Below, one piece after another: positions 17,308-25,961 of a stretch of DNA of 64,000 nt. The first letter of the stretch is position 1. Each line of letters starts with the position of its first letter. The DNA comes from an uncultured Cytophagales bacterium (GTDB lineage: Bacteria; Bacteroidota; Bacteroidia; Cytophagales; Cyclobacteriaceae): the NCBI GenBank assembly GCA_913057175.1, contig CAJXNP010000023.1:30452-94451 (forward strand), read 5' to 3'. Under the pieces are notes generated by a model. The model was not told the origin of the DNA. It saw only the letters and a list, made by a program, of their open reading frames with translations, and made no database searches. The translations under genes were made by a program, and so were the position numbers.

Positions 17308-18390
17308 ATGAAACAATTTTTACAATTAATCAGCATCAATTTCAAGGAGTTTTATCGCGAGCCGGGAATCATTTTCTGGGCGGTTTTATTCCCGATTTTA
17401 ATGGCCTGGGGACTCGGCATTGCTTTCAAACAAAAAGGCGATTTGGTGCAGAAAATTGCATTGGTGTCGGATAATGAGACATGGATCACAAAAAACGAAA
17501 ATTGGAACAGGCTTATCGAAGAATCTGAAAACCAATCTGGTTTCACCATCGGAAATAAAAAAATGGGAGAAACCCATTACATCATGATGTCGGTCTCCTG
17601 GAATGAAGCGGTCCAAATGTTGAAAAAAGGGGTAACAGAAATGATCATTAAAATTGAAAATGACAGCCTGCAATTTCATTTTGATCCTCATAATCCGGAA
17701 GCTGAGCTCTCCTATTTGCAACTAAAAGCAGCCTTGAATGGATCTGATATTGCAAAAAACACCATTGATTTTGTTCCAATGGAACAGAAAGGAACCCGGT
17801 ATATCGATTTTCTTGTTCCGGGTTTGCTCTGTATGTCCGTAATGATGTCGTGTATGTGGGGTATCAGCTACGGCTTGATTGATAAAAGATCAAAAAAGCT
17901 GCTGAGGAGAATGGTTGCCACTCCGATGAACAAATCGACATTTTTGGCTGCGCAGTTTGTGGCCCGACTGGGTTTGGGGTTTCTGGAGGCATTTCTGCTG
18001 ATTCTGTTCTGCTACTTCTATTTCAATATCAGCATATCAGGAAGTATCATTGCCTTTCTGTTGGTTTTCATTGCGGGCAATATTGCCTTTACAGGAATTG
18101 CCATTTTCACATCCTCCAGAACAGCCGAAACACGAGTAGGAAATGGTTTGGTCAATGTCGTTGTCATGCCCATGATGATTCTCTCAGGAATATTCTTTAG
18201 TTATCACAATTTTCCTGATTGGGCCGTCAAGATCATCGAAAAACTTCCACTAACCCTGATGGCAGATTATACCAGGAGTGTGTTTATCGAAGGAGCGGGA
18301 ATTGCAGATGTCATCTATCCTGTTGTTTTGTTAACCGTAATGGGGGTTGCTTTCAGCGCAGTTGGGCTTAGAATTTACAAGTGGTATTGA
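17308..18390 (+). CDS. ABC-2-type transporter, permease subunit
   Basis: This 360-residue membrane protein pairs with the preceding ATPase. It has one N-terminal membrane segment (about 20-40), an external domain of about 130 residues, then five or six membrane segments between about 165 and 357. The order matches the ABC-2 family (YhhJ/DrrB-like). VPGLLCMSVMMSCMW and MILSGIFFSYHNFPDWA are the conserved membrane and post-membrane motifs. The cargo (drug, lipid or polymer) is not predictable from these two genes. Confidence 0.92.
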   Translation: MKQFLQLISINFKEFYREPGIIFWAVLFPILMAWGLGIAFKQKGDLVQKIALVSDNETWITKNENWNRLIEESENQSGFTIGNKKMGETHYIMMSVSWNEAVQMLKKGVTEMIIKIENDSLQFHFDPHNPEAELSYLQLKAALNGSDIAKNTIDFVPMEQKGTRYIDFLVPGLLCMSVMMSCMWGISYGLIDKRSKKLLRRMVATPMNKSTFLAAQFVARLGLGFLEAFLLILFCYFYFNISISGSIIAFLLVFIAGNIAFTGIAIFTSSRTAETRVGNGLVNVVVMPMMILSGIFFSYHNFPDWAVKIIEKLPLTLMADYTRSVFIEGAGIADVIYPVVLLTVMGVAFSAVGLRIYKWY

Positions 18391-18404
18391 TCGGTAATAG
18401 ACAT

Positions 18405-18558
18405 CGTCATTGCGAAATGTTCTGTAAGCGATAGTGTCAGAACATTGTGGCAATCTCGTCCTTGATGGAACTAAGAACATCCGTTAAAGAAACTTAAAGA
18501 CTCGATTAACGAGATTCCCACACTCCTCATCCAACAGGCAGATTCGTACGGAATGACG
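18405..18558. repeat. Palindromic intergenic element with CGTCATT ends
   Basis: A 154-base element begins CGTCATTGCG (18405) and ends CGGAATGACG (to 18558), which are inverted repeats with one mismatch. Inside, TGTGGCAATCTCG and CGAGATTCCCACA form a second inverted pair with one mismatch. Sequences beginning CGTCATTGCGA are known as dispersed non-autonomous repeats in many bacterial genomes. It lies between the ABC permease and the nuclease gene and contains no open frame of note. Confidence 0.7.
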
Positions 18559-18637
18559 AAGACATTGTATGATGATTATTACTACTATGAAGATTATAGG
18601 TATTGATTATCATTAAACAAATTGAATGACGAAGTCT

Positions 18638-19243
18638 TTAATTTCTCTTATTCATCTCATCCCGGATCTTGGCGGCTCTTTCGTAATCCTCCTTTTCGAG
18701 GGCCTCATCAAGCATCTTTTTAAGCTTGTCTGTTGTAAAATCCTTGATGTTTTCGGAAGATTTTGTTTTGGGATCGGGTTTTTCCTTTTTGGAAAACTCG
18801 CTGGTCAATTCCGAAGCCTCCTCTTCGCTTTCTTCAGTAAGGACAATTCCTGCTTCTGACATGATCGCTTCATAGGTGTATATCGAGGCATTAAATCTCA
18901 ATCCTATCGCAATGGCATCTGAAGGGCGGGCATCGATCTCAATGGTTCGGTTTTGGTCATCACAGATAATTTTCGCAAAGAAAACACCTTCCTTCAAATC
19001 GGAAATGATGATCTCCTTGACAGAAAAATTGAAATTATGGGCAAAAGACTTGAACAAATCATGTGTCATCGGCCGGTTGGGTATGATCTTTTCTATTTCG
19101 ATGGCAATGGCCTGCGCCTCAAACATCCCAATGATGATGGGCAGCCGTCTGTTTCCGGAGGTTTCTCCAAGTACCAATGCGAATGAGCCGGATTGTGACT
19201 GGCTGGATGACAAACCCAATATTTCTAACTTAATTCTATCCAC
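18638..19243 (-). CDS. Bifunctional nuclease (DUF151) family protein with UVR motif
   Basis: This 201-residue protein has the BFN/DUF151 domain at residues 1-135, with the family motifs LPIIIGMFEAQAIAIEIE and IDARPSDAIAIGLRF. An acidic linker is followed by a C-terminal UvrB/UvrC-type motif (DEALEKEDYERAAKIRDEM). Family members are reported to have DNase/RNase activity; the role in Bacteroidota is unknown. It starts with GTG six bases after the etfA stop, so it is probably the last gene of an etfB-etfA-bfn operon. Confidence 0.9.
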   Translation of the reverse strand: MDRIKLEILGLSSSQSQSGSFALVLGETSGNRRLPIIIGMFEAQAIAIEIEKIIPNRPMTHDLFKSFAHNFNFSVKEIIISDLKEGVFFAKIICDDQNRTIEIDARPSDAIAIGLRFNASIYTYEAIMSEAGIVLTEESEEEASELTSEFSKKEKPDPKTKSSENIKDFTTDKLKKMLDEALEKEDYERAAKIRDEMNKRN

Positions 19244-19249
19244 TTACAA

Positions 19250-20218
19250 TTAATTTTTCAATGCTTTTACTGCTTCGGTTAATTTCGGAACCACTTCAAA
19301 GGCATCACCAACGATTCCATAATCTGCTGCTTTAAAAAATGGCGCATCCGGGTCTTTATTTATGGCTACCAACACTTTTGAGGAGTTTACACCCGCCAGA
19401 TGCTGGATCGCCCCTGAGATCCCTATCGCAATGTATAAATTAGGACTAACTTTTACGCCGGTCTGGCCCACATGCTCATGATGTGGTCGCCATTCCATGT
19501 CGGAAACCGGCTTGCTACATCCTGTTGCCGCACCTAGCTCTTTGGCCAATTCTTCGATCATGCCCCAGTTTTCAGGTCCTTTCAACCCTCTTCCGCCCGA
19601 AACTACAATTTCCGCTTCGGTTAACAAAATATCTCCTTCTGCTTTTTCGGTTTTTTCAATGTTTGTGGTAAAATCTTTGTCTGAGAAATCCACAGCCAAC
19701 TTTTCAATCACCGAACTTGAACCGTCTTCCTTAATTTGCACCACATTTTTTCGAATGCCAAGAACCTTCTTCTCTGATTTGACGGAAACATTTTCAAATG
19801 CTTTTCCGGTGTAGATACTTCGCTGTACGTGAAAACCATTGGATAAGTCAGGAAGGGATGAGACATTCGTCACAATTCCAGCGCCTGTTTTCACCGCTAC
19901 TTTGGCTGCAACGATATCGCTCAGGGCAGATTTGGCCAGTATCAGTGTTTTAGAATCTGACTTTTCGAATGCCTGGGCAATGGCAGTTGCGTAGGCCGAT
20001 ACCAATGGCTGATTTAATCGCTCATCCTCAACCAGTAAGATCTTTTCTGCACCACTCTTGCCTACTGCTTCCAATTTATCTTCTGAAACACTCCCCAGTA
20101 CCAAAGCAGTCACAGGCCCCGAGGTATTTGATGCCAGCTCCGCTCCATATGAAACTGCTTCCAGGGATGATTTTTTTACAATTCCGTCTGCTATTTCAAC
20201 AAAAACTAATATTGCCAT
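19250..20218 (-). CDS. etfA: Electron transfer flavoprotein, alpha subunit
   Basis: This 322-residue subunit carries the FAD site of the ETF heterodimer, which passes electrons from acyl-CoA and other dehydrogenases to the quinone pool. The N-terminal domain (1-190) has the family alpha/beta fold. The C-terminal FAD domain shows [18 protein letters not shown], the [20 protein letters not shown] segment and [17 protein letters not shown]. It is 29 bases downstream of etfB and 6 bases upstream of the bfn gene. No ETF-quinone oxidoreductase is in the window. Confidence 0.96.
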   Translation of the reverse strand: MAILVFVEIADGIVKKSSLEAVSYGAELASNTSGPVTALVLGSVSEDKLEAVGKSGAEKILLVEDERLNQPLVSAYATAIAQAFEKSDSKTLILAKSALSDIVAAKVAVKTGAGIVTNVSSLPDLSNGFHVQRSIYTGKAFENVSVKSEKKVLGIRKNVVQIKEDGSSSVIEKLAVDFSDKDFTTNIEKTEKAEGDILLTEAEIVVSGGRGLKGPENWGMIEELAKELGAATGCSKPVSDMEWRPHHEHVGQTGVKVSPNLYIAIGISGAIQHLAGVNSSKVLVAINKDPDAPFFKAADYGIVGDAFEVVPKLTEAVKALKN

Positions 20219-20247
20219 TTTTTGATTTTCTTCTTGTTAATGAATGT

Positions 20248-20991
20248 TTAAAGAACTTTTGCCTCATTTTGGAGGAGTTTGATCAACTCTTCAGGATGTT
20301 CAGGATCCACCAATTTGCACTGGCCTTTTGGAGGTGGTAATTCAAATTTCTCCGTCTTTACATGCTGCTCAACAGAAACCGGTTCTTTCACATTTAATGG
20401 TTTTGTACGGGCAGTCATGATGCCACGCATGTTCGGGATCCGCCATTCAGCAATTGGCTCCTGGCAACCTGCAACAATTGGCAGTTTTGCTTTGAGGTGA
20501 TCCTTCCCTCCTTCTATTTCCCGGGTCATGGATACCTCCTCACCATTTAGCTCCAACTTCATGACAGGTGAAAAAGAAGGCAAACCTAACATCTCTCCTA
20601 CCATGCCATGCACCACACCACTGTTAAAATCAATGGATTCCCTGCCCATTAAGATCATATCGTAATTCCCTTCCTTCGCGACTTCTGCGATTTGAGTGGC
20701 GACGAAAAAAGAATCGACCGGTTCAGCATTTACCCGGATCGCTTCATCGGCACCGATGGCCAGCGCTTTTCGAATGGTAGGTTCTGTTTCTGCTAGTCCT
20801 ACATTCAATACAGTTATGCTTGCGCCACCAGATTCCTTTATCTCCACAGCTCTTGCTAATGCATAATCATCGTATGGTCCGATGATATATTGTACACCAT
20901 TTTTATCGAATTTAGTGTCGCTATCAGTGAATGAAATTTTAGAGGTTGTATCGGGGACATGTGTGATACACACTAAAATTTTTATGCTCAT
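20248..20991 (-). CDS. etfB: Electron transfer flavoprotein, beta subunit
   Basis: This 247-residue subunit starts with MSIKILVCITHVPDT and carries the AMP-binding and recognition-loop region of the beta family: GPYDDYALARAVEIKE, the DMILMGRESIDFNSGVVHGMVGEMLG segment and GGKDHLKAKLPIVAGCQEP. It is the first gene of the apparent etfB-etfA-bfn operon. No Bacteroidota promoter consensus is seen close upstream. Confidence 0.96.
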   Translation of the reverse strand: MSIKILVCITHVPDTTSKISFTDSDTKFDKNGVQYIIGPYDDYALARAVEIKESGGASITVLNVGLAETEPTIRKALAIGADEAIRVNAEPVDSFFVATQIAEVAKEGNYDMILMGRESIDFNSGVVHGMVGEMLGLPSFSPVMKLELNGEEVSMTREIEGGKDHLKAKLPIVAGCQEPIAEWRIPNMRGIMTARTKPLNVKEPVSVEQHVKTEKFELPPPKGQCKLVDPEHPEELIKLLQNEAKVL

Positions 20992-21071
20992 AATTAATCA
21001 GATTTGTTTTAATTTTATGAATTCAATATAGAAATTATAATAGAAATTCTACTGATATATTAACATTTATC

Positions 21072-21383
21072 ATGAATCGATTAGAACAGTTATTCGAATT
21101 CCTGAAAGAAGATCCAAACGACCCATTTACCCTATATGCCATTGCCACGGAATATATGAAGACTGATCTGCCAGAGGCAAAAAAATACTATGAAAAACTA
21201 CTTACAGAGCACCCTGATTATGTAGCAACCTACTACCATGCCGCGAAGCTTTATGAAGAAATGCATGAAACAGATAAAGCAATTGAAACCTATAAAAAGG
21301 GAATTGAATTAGCCAGGTCCAAAAATGAATCCCTCGCTTTAAGAGAGCTTAACAACGCTTACCAGGAATTAATTCTGGAATAA
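21072..21383 (+). CDS. Small tetratricopeptide-repeat protein
   Basis: This 103-residue soluble protein is made of about two and a half TPR units: DPFTLYAIATEYMKTDLPEAKKYYEKLL, DYVATYYHAAKLYEEMHETDKAIETY and the start of a third. It has no signal peptide. Such proteins act as interaction scaffolds; the partner is unknown. It converges on the HMG-CoA reductase gene with only two bases between the stop codons. Confidence 0.85.
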   Translation: MNRLEQLFEFLKEDPNDPFTLYAIATEYMKTDLPEAKKYYEKLLTEHPDYVATYYHAAKLYEEMHETDKAIETYKKGIELARSKNESLALRELNNAYQELILE

Positions 21384-21385
21384 CT

Positions 21386-22930
21386 TCAGCGGTTCCTTCC
21401 GTAGGTTTCATGGCTGCTCACCCAGTCATTTGATGAGATGGCGCTTCCCAATGAAATTTCGCCTGCCAGTGCCACACCAGCAATAATTTCCGCTAATTTC
21501 CTCACCTTTCCCTTACCATAACATCCGATCATTTCCAGGCACTCCTTTTGTGTGGGCAACCCTGTTCCTCCTCCATAGGTAGCAACGATCAGCGACGGGA
21601 TTGTCAACGAAATGTACAGGTCTCCATCGGGAGTAAGTTCGGTATATAAGATCCCGGCAGACGATTCGGAAACATTCGCTACATCCTGACCAGTGGCGAT
21701 GAACATCGCAGTAATAGCATTGGGCGAATGTGCACCATTGTTGTTTGCGCCACTCAAAATAGCACCGACATTAGACACTCTTGAGTGGTAATCCAGCTGT
21801 TCGGGTTCGACACGCATGTGCTGGATCAACACATCTCTTTTAATCGTAGCTTCTGCGATTACCCGCTTTCCACGACTGTGCATGACATTGATCTGTGAGG
21901 CTTTCTTATCGGTAGCAAGATTCGACTCCAGGTAAAAGTGATCCATTCCATCTTTATAATTATCAATGATCCAGCTGCATGCGGCAAACGTTGCTCGCCC
22001 AACCATATTCTGCCCCGCTGCATCTCCTGTTGAGAAATTGAACCTCAGATAGGCAAATTTATTGGACAAATAAGGATCGATGTATTGAAGTTTGGCGATG
22101 GAAGATGTGCTTTCTGCCTCTTCACGGATTTTCTCCATATTTTCATTTACCCATTCAACAAATTTCCTCGAGGCCCGCGCATCCGAAAAAACAAAAACCG
22201 GAGCCCGCTGCATGGCATCTGAAACAACCGTGCATTTCACGCCACCAGATAAATTAACAACTTTTATTCCCCTGTTGTATGATGCTACCAGGGTTCCTTC
22301 GGTTGTAGCCAAAGGGATCAGAAATTCACCCTGGGCATGCTCACCATTGATTAAGATCGGACCGGAAATACCCAATGGTACCTGGACTACACCCGTGAAA
22401 TTTTCGATATTTCCAACGGCTGATTTAGGATCAATACTATATTGAAAAATATGCTCAAACGATTTACCTGAAGTTGATTCAGCAAACTTTTGTCTTTTCT
22501 GAATGGTTTCTTTTGAATAATCGTCCTCTGAATTTCGCGGGATCCTGGTGAGATGTTCGGTCGATGATGAAATAGCATCTTCCACCTTTAGGTCCAGATT
22601 GCCGAAAGGCTCAGCCGTGAAATCAATTTGTATCTTGTATTTCTTTTCTTCCAATGGCTCAGAATCAACCAGTATTTTGATCTCTTTTCTCAACGGAAAG
22701 TTAAGTGGACGATCCTCTGTAATATCAACAGCATTGATGTATTCCCCGCTTCCATACTCAACTTTTATGTTATTCAATTTAATTTCTTCATCATTAATTT
22801 GGACAGATCTGATCCTGGCCAATCTCGAATCGATCAACCTGTTTTTAATGGAAAACTGGAATCCATTAGATATATTTTTTAAGCTTCCCCTGGTGTAAAG
22901 CTGTTTCAGTACAAGTTGTGGTACAAACAT
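21386..22930 (-). CDS. HMG-CoA reductase with an N-terminal extension
   Basis: This 514-residue enzyme makes mevalonate from HMG-CoA. The catalytic residues of class I-like reductases are all visible: Glu211 (TTEGTLVAS), Lys343 (TDKKASQIN), Asp416 (GQDVANV) and His507 (SSHETYGRNR). ENFTG (176-180), STGDAAGQNMV (300-310) and the NADPH motif YGGGTGLP (452-459) are also present. The first 140 residues are unusual: they lack membrane segments and look like a beta-rich domain that I cannot assign. No other mevalonate-pathway gene is next to it. It indicates that this organism makes or uses mevalonate, presumably for isoprenoids. Confidence 0.92.
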   Translation of the reverse strand: MFVPQLVLKQLYTRGSLKNISNGFQFSIKNRLIDSRLARIRSVQINDEEIKLNNIKVEYGSGEYINAVDITEDRPLNFPLRKEIKILVDSEPLEEKKYKIQIDFTAEPFGNLDLKVEDAISSSTEHLTRIPRNSEDDYSKETIQKRQKFAESTSGKSFEHIFQYSIDPKSAVGNIENFTGVVQVPLGISGPILINGEHAQGEFLIPLATTEGTLVASYNRGIKVVNLSGGVKCTVVSDAMQRAPVFVFSDARASRKFVEWVNENMEKIREEAESTSSIAKLQYIDPYLSNKFAYLRFNFSTGDAAGQNMVGRATFAACSWIIDNYKDGMDHFYLESNLATDKKASQINVMHSRGKRVIAEATIKRDVLIQHMRVEPEQLDYHSRVSNVGAILSGANNNGAHSPNAITAMFIATGQDVANVSESSAGILYTELTPDGDLYISLTIPSLIVATYGGGTGLPTQKECLEMIGCYGKGKVRKLAEIIAGVALAGEISLGSAISSNDWVSSHETYGRNR

Positions 22931-22952
22931 GGCTATCCGATTAAATCAATGG

Positions 22953-23176
22953 TTTAACCCAGATTTGTCATAAGAAAATCCCTGTCAGCCGACAGGCTGG
23001 TATTCCGAGCATAATTCACTTCCCTCCTTCCATAAAGTACTGCGGACAGACAAATCAGTCACTTCGTTTCGTTTTTCTCAATCACCATAGCTGTGCTATG
23101 CTTCATTCGTAAAACTTCCTGATTTTTTGTGAACTACTCTCTCATAACGAAGTTCTAATCACAAATCTGGGTTTAA
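22953..23176. mobile_element. MITE-like element with flanking TTTAA repeats
   Basis: A 214-base element (22958-23171) begins CCCAGATTTGT and ends ACAAATCTGGG; the inverted similarity continues inward for about 19 bases with two mismatches. It is bracketed by TTTAA on both sides (22953-22957 and 23172-23176), like a target-site duplication. Inside are further inverted pairs: CATAGC/GCTATG around TGT (23086-23100) and ACTTCGTT/AACGAAGT (23061-23068, 23146-23153). No transposase frame exists, so it would be a non-autonomous element. It fills most of the gap between the reductase and moaE. Confidence 0.7.
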
Positions 23177-23259
23177 TTTATAATTTTTATAGCAGATAGA
23201 TGTACGATTATCAATAATTATCAATGTGGATTGAGCGGAAATATTGATGGCAAAAATGC

Positions 23260-23670
23260 TTATGGATGAGCAGATACCCATACTTCTCCATCGTCAAAAA
23301 TCTCCTTTTTCCAAATCGGCACGGTTTGTTTCAGTGTATCAATGACATATCGGCAAGCCTGGAATGCAGCATCCCGATGAGCTGCAGAAACAGCGATAAC
23401 AACAGCTAATTCCCCAATATTTTTTCTTCCTACGGCATGTGAAACAGCTATTTTTAAAACAGGCCATTTTTCTTTGGTAGTATCGATGATTTTCTGAAGT
23501 TCGCTGACCGCCATTTTTTCGTAGGCTTCAAATTCCAAAGCAACAACATTTTTTTGTCGGGTACGATTACGTACTGTTCCAATAAACACATCAATGCCGC
23601 CGGCATCTGGTGATTCCACCTTTTTGATTTGCTCCATTATGTCGATGGGTTGGTTCGTTACTTCTATCAT
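23260..23670 (-). CDS. moaE: Molybdopterin synthase catalytic subunit MoaE
   Basis: This 136-residue protein is the large subunit of molybdopterin synthase, which inserts two sulfurs from MoaD thiocarboxylate into precursor Z. Family motifs are GGIDVFIGTVRNRTRQKNV, FEAYEKMAVSELQKI, AVSHAVGRKNIGE and AVSAAHRDAAFQACRYVID, ending with the catalytic-lysine region PIWKKEIFDDGEVWV. It follows moaD with two bases between the genes. Confidence 0.96.
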   Translation of the reverse strand: MIEVTNQPIDIMEQIKKVESPDAGGIDVFIGTVRNRTRQKNVVALEFEAYEKMAVSELQKIIDTTKEKWPVLKIAVSHAVGRKNIGELAVVIAVSAAHRDAAFQACRYVIDTLKQTVPIWKKEIFDDGEVWVSAHP

Positions 23671-23672
23671 TT

Positions 23673-23915
23673 TTATCCTCCGCTTACAGGCGGGATTAAT
23701 GCAATTTCATCTGATGGTTTAATGGAAGTTTCACCCCTGGCATATTCATTATTTACGGCAATTGCCAGATGTTTGAGATTTTCAAATCCCGGATATTGGT
23801 TTAAGATTTCCTGTTTCAAATCGTTTACCCTACACTCTTCGTTCACTTCTATCTCCAGGTTTTTTGAACCAATAATATCTTTTGCTATTCCAAAAAGTAA
23901 AATCGAAATTCTCAT
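23673..23915 (-). CDS. moaD: Molybdopterin synthase sulfur carrier MoaD
   Basis: This 80-residue ubiquitin-fold carrier ends in the essential Gly-Gly (IPPVSGG), which is adenylated and thiocarboxylated. The core LFGIAKDIIGSKNLEIEV and VNNEYARGETSIKPSDEIALIPPV fit MoaD. The frame extends two codons further 5' to a TTG at 23921, but ATG at 23915 (MRISILLFGIAKD) is the more likely start. It lies directly before moaE and is divergent from moaA. Confidence 0.94.
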   Translation of the reverse strand: MRISILLFGIAKDIIGSKNLEIEVNEECRVNDLKQEILNQYPGFENLKHLAIAVNNEYARGETSIKPSDEIALIPPVSGG

Positions 23916-24021
23916 TTTCAAAGTTAAAAATTAACCCTTTTAATAGGAAATATACCTGTGAATTCCGTTCAGGATTGATATCTTTACGTTAGTTTTTTCA
24001 AGGATCCTTCTGACCACAGTT

Positions 24022-25032
24022 ATGAGTATGAATGGAAAAGAGCAATTAATTGACAATCACGGCAGGGAAATTTCATATCTAAGACTTTCAGTAACAGACA
24101 GATGTAATTTACGCTGCTCCTATTGCATGCCTGAAGAAGGGATCAATTTTGTCAAGAGGAATCTGTTGCTCTCTTTTGAAGAAATGCTAAGAATCTCAAG
24201 GATTCTGGCCGCTCATGGTGTCAAAAAAATCAGAATAACGGGAGGTGAACCCTTTGTCAGGACGGATATCATGGATTTTCTCAAAGACCTGGTGGCAATC
24301 GAAGGATTGGAAAAGGTAAGCATCACAACCAATGGTGTTTTACTGAAAAAATACCTGGCAGAACTAAAAAATCTTGGTATACAGGACATCAATCTGAGCA
24401 TGGACACCTTCAACCCGGAGACTTTCAAAAAGATAACTTTGAGGAATGATTTCGAAAAGGTTCGGGATACACTGTTTGCTTTAATCGACAATGATTTCAA
24501 TGTGAAAGTAAACGCTGTCATCATGGAAGGGCTCAACGAGCAAGATATCATTCCTCTCACCAGATTGTCTATTAATTTACCTGTTAAAATCAGATTCATT
24601 GAGGAGATGCCTTTCAACGGCCAATACAGGAAAGCTTCAAAATTGAACTGGACAAGTGCAAAGATCCTTGATGAAATCAGAACGGTTTTTCCGAGTATCG
24701 AAAAATTCCACACACTCAAAACTTCCACTTCAGAAAATTATAAGATACCTGGGGCGAAAGGTTTGGTAGGACTGATTGCTGCCTATACCCGTACTTTTTG
24801 CGGTTCGTGCAACCGGATAAGAATTAACGCAACGGGTAATTTGAGAACCTGCCTTTACGGTCCGGAAGTGCTGGATATCAGAGAATTGCTTCGATCCGGA
24901 AGTTCAGACCAGGAAATAATAAAAGAAATTAAAAAATCCATCAACAGCAGAGCTTTAGATGGTTTTGAAGCCGAAAAGTTAAATATCGGACATGAAAAAG
25001 TAAATGAATCGATGTCAAACATCGGAGGGTAA
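24022..25032 (+). CDS. moaA: GTP 3',8-cyclase MoaA (radical SAM)
   Basis: This 336-residue enzyme carries out the first step of molybdenum cofactor synthesis, converting GTP to 3',8-cyclo-GTP. The N-terminal radical-SAM cluster is Cys28, Cys32 and Cys35 (CNLRCSYC), followed by ITGGEPFVR. The C-terminal substrate-binding cluster is Cys260, Cys263 and Cys277. The protein ends in Gly-Gly (SNIGG), the mobile tail needed for catalysis. It is divergent from moaD-moaE; moaC, mogA and moeA are not in the window. Confidence 0.96.
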   Translation: MSMNGKEQLIDNHGREISYLRLSVTDRCNLRCSYCMPEEGINFVKRNLLLSFEEMLRISRILAAHGVKKIRITGGEPFVRTDIMDFLKDLVAIEGLEKVSITTNGVLLKKYLAELKNLGIQDINLSMDTFNPETFKKITLRNDFEKVRDTLFALIDNDFNVKVNAVIMEGLNEQDIIPLTRLSINLPVKIRFIEEMPFNGQYRKASKLNWTSAKILDEIRTVFPSIEKFHTLKTSTSENYKIPGAKGLVGLIAAYTRTFCGSCNRIRINATGNLRTCLYGPEVLDIRELLRSGSSDQEIIKEIKKSINSRALDGFEAEKLNIGHEKVNESMSNIGG

Positions 25033-25068
25033 GAATGTCAGATCGAATAAACGACCTGACCACAACCC

Positions 25069-25359
25069 TTATGCACTCATTTTAAAAATCCTCAAATCTC
25101 TTACCGGACCAAACTGTCTTCTGTCAACTACCTTCTTCTTACCTTTAACCAAATATACTTCAGCAGGTGCAAATCTTAGTTCGGTAGTTTTATGGACAAG
25201 CTTGTCAAACATCATTTTCGCCTTGTTGTATTCTCCTCTTTTAAAATCATGTCTTTGCGCGTCCCTTTTTACCGGAAGGCCTGGAATGACATGGTACATG
25301 GTAAATACAACCGAATAGGTCGGCTTAAAAGAATTCACAAAATTTTTCCACGCTTTCAT
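25069..25359 (-). CDS. Small hypothetical protein
   Basis: This frame encodes 96 residues, basic (many Lys and Arg), with no signal peptide or membrane segment: MKAWKNFVNSFKPTYSVVFT at the N-terminus and RRQFGPVRDLRIFKMSA at the C-terminus. I do not recognise the family. The composition is protein-like and the gene fits neatly between moaA (converging, 36 bases away) and a long gap. An opposite-strand frame overlaps it but looks less convincing. Confidence 0.6.
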   Translation of the reverse strand: MKAWKNFVNSFKPTYSVVFTMYHVIPGLPVKRDAQRHDFKRGEYNKAKMMFDKLVHKTTELRFAPAEVYLVKGKKKVVDRRQFGPVRDLRIFKMSA

Positions 25360-25961
25360 ATGTATAACATTTAATTTTTAAAAGTCATATGGAACCTTTG
25401 ATGACTAAAATAATGGTTGTAATGAATGTCAATCAATTATTTTAGCGATGTTGGTTTCATAAAAAAATATTTTAGGTTTAGACAAATCTACTTGATAATT
25501 GATCGCACAACAAATTGAAATATTTGCAAATCTTACCATCAGGTGTTGAAAAAATATTAACTGTTCACATCGAATCTTACACAGGTATTACACCCCTCTA
25601 TTCTAAAAAATAAACCTATTCCAGTCTGCCAAGCATTCCTCAAAACACAGGAATACAACTTGCTGAATTTCTGATGATTAAATACAACAGAGTGGATAAT
25701 TTGATAAATGGAGGGGAGAACTATAACATTAAAAATATAACTATTTCAATATTTATTATTAATTTATTTACAATTTTCTGTACATGGGACTTTTTCTGAA
25801 GGCAGGGTTTTTATTACATTATGAATAAAATATTATTTGGGTTTCACAGTAAAAATTTGGGACGGTTTAACCCGGATTTTCATTCGAATTCAAACTTTAA
25901 GGCACGAACTGTCTTGACAATAGCAGAAGAGGTTTTAACAATCAGATCTACCAGATACGAT
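25360..25961. other. AT-rich intergenic gap, no gene supported
   Basis: This 602-base stretch is strongly AT-rich, with several poly-A/T tracts and many stop codons in all frames. A short plus-strand frame at 25821-26027 runs antisense into the cytochrome c gene and is not convincing. The segment near 25865 (GGTTTAACCCGGATTTTCAT) resembles the left end of the element at 22953, but no matching right end is seen. Nothing else is recognised. Confidence 0.5.

Noticed and set aside
23919..23926. TAACTTTG box for moaD-moaE on the minus strand
   Set aside because: It would put the transcription start at the ATG itself, and no -33 element is found; probably chance.
25862..25885. Possible second copy of the 22953 element's left end
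   Set aside because: GGTTTAACCCGGATTTTCAT is only partly similar and no matching right end follows within a plausible distance.
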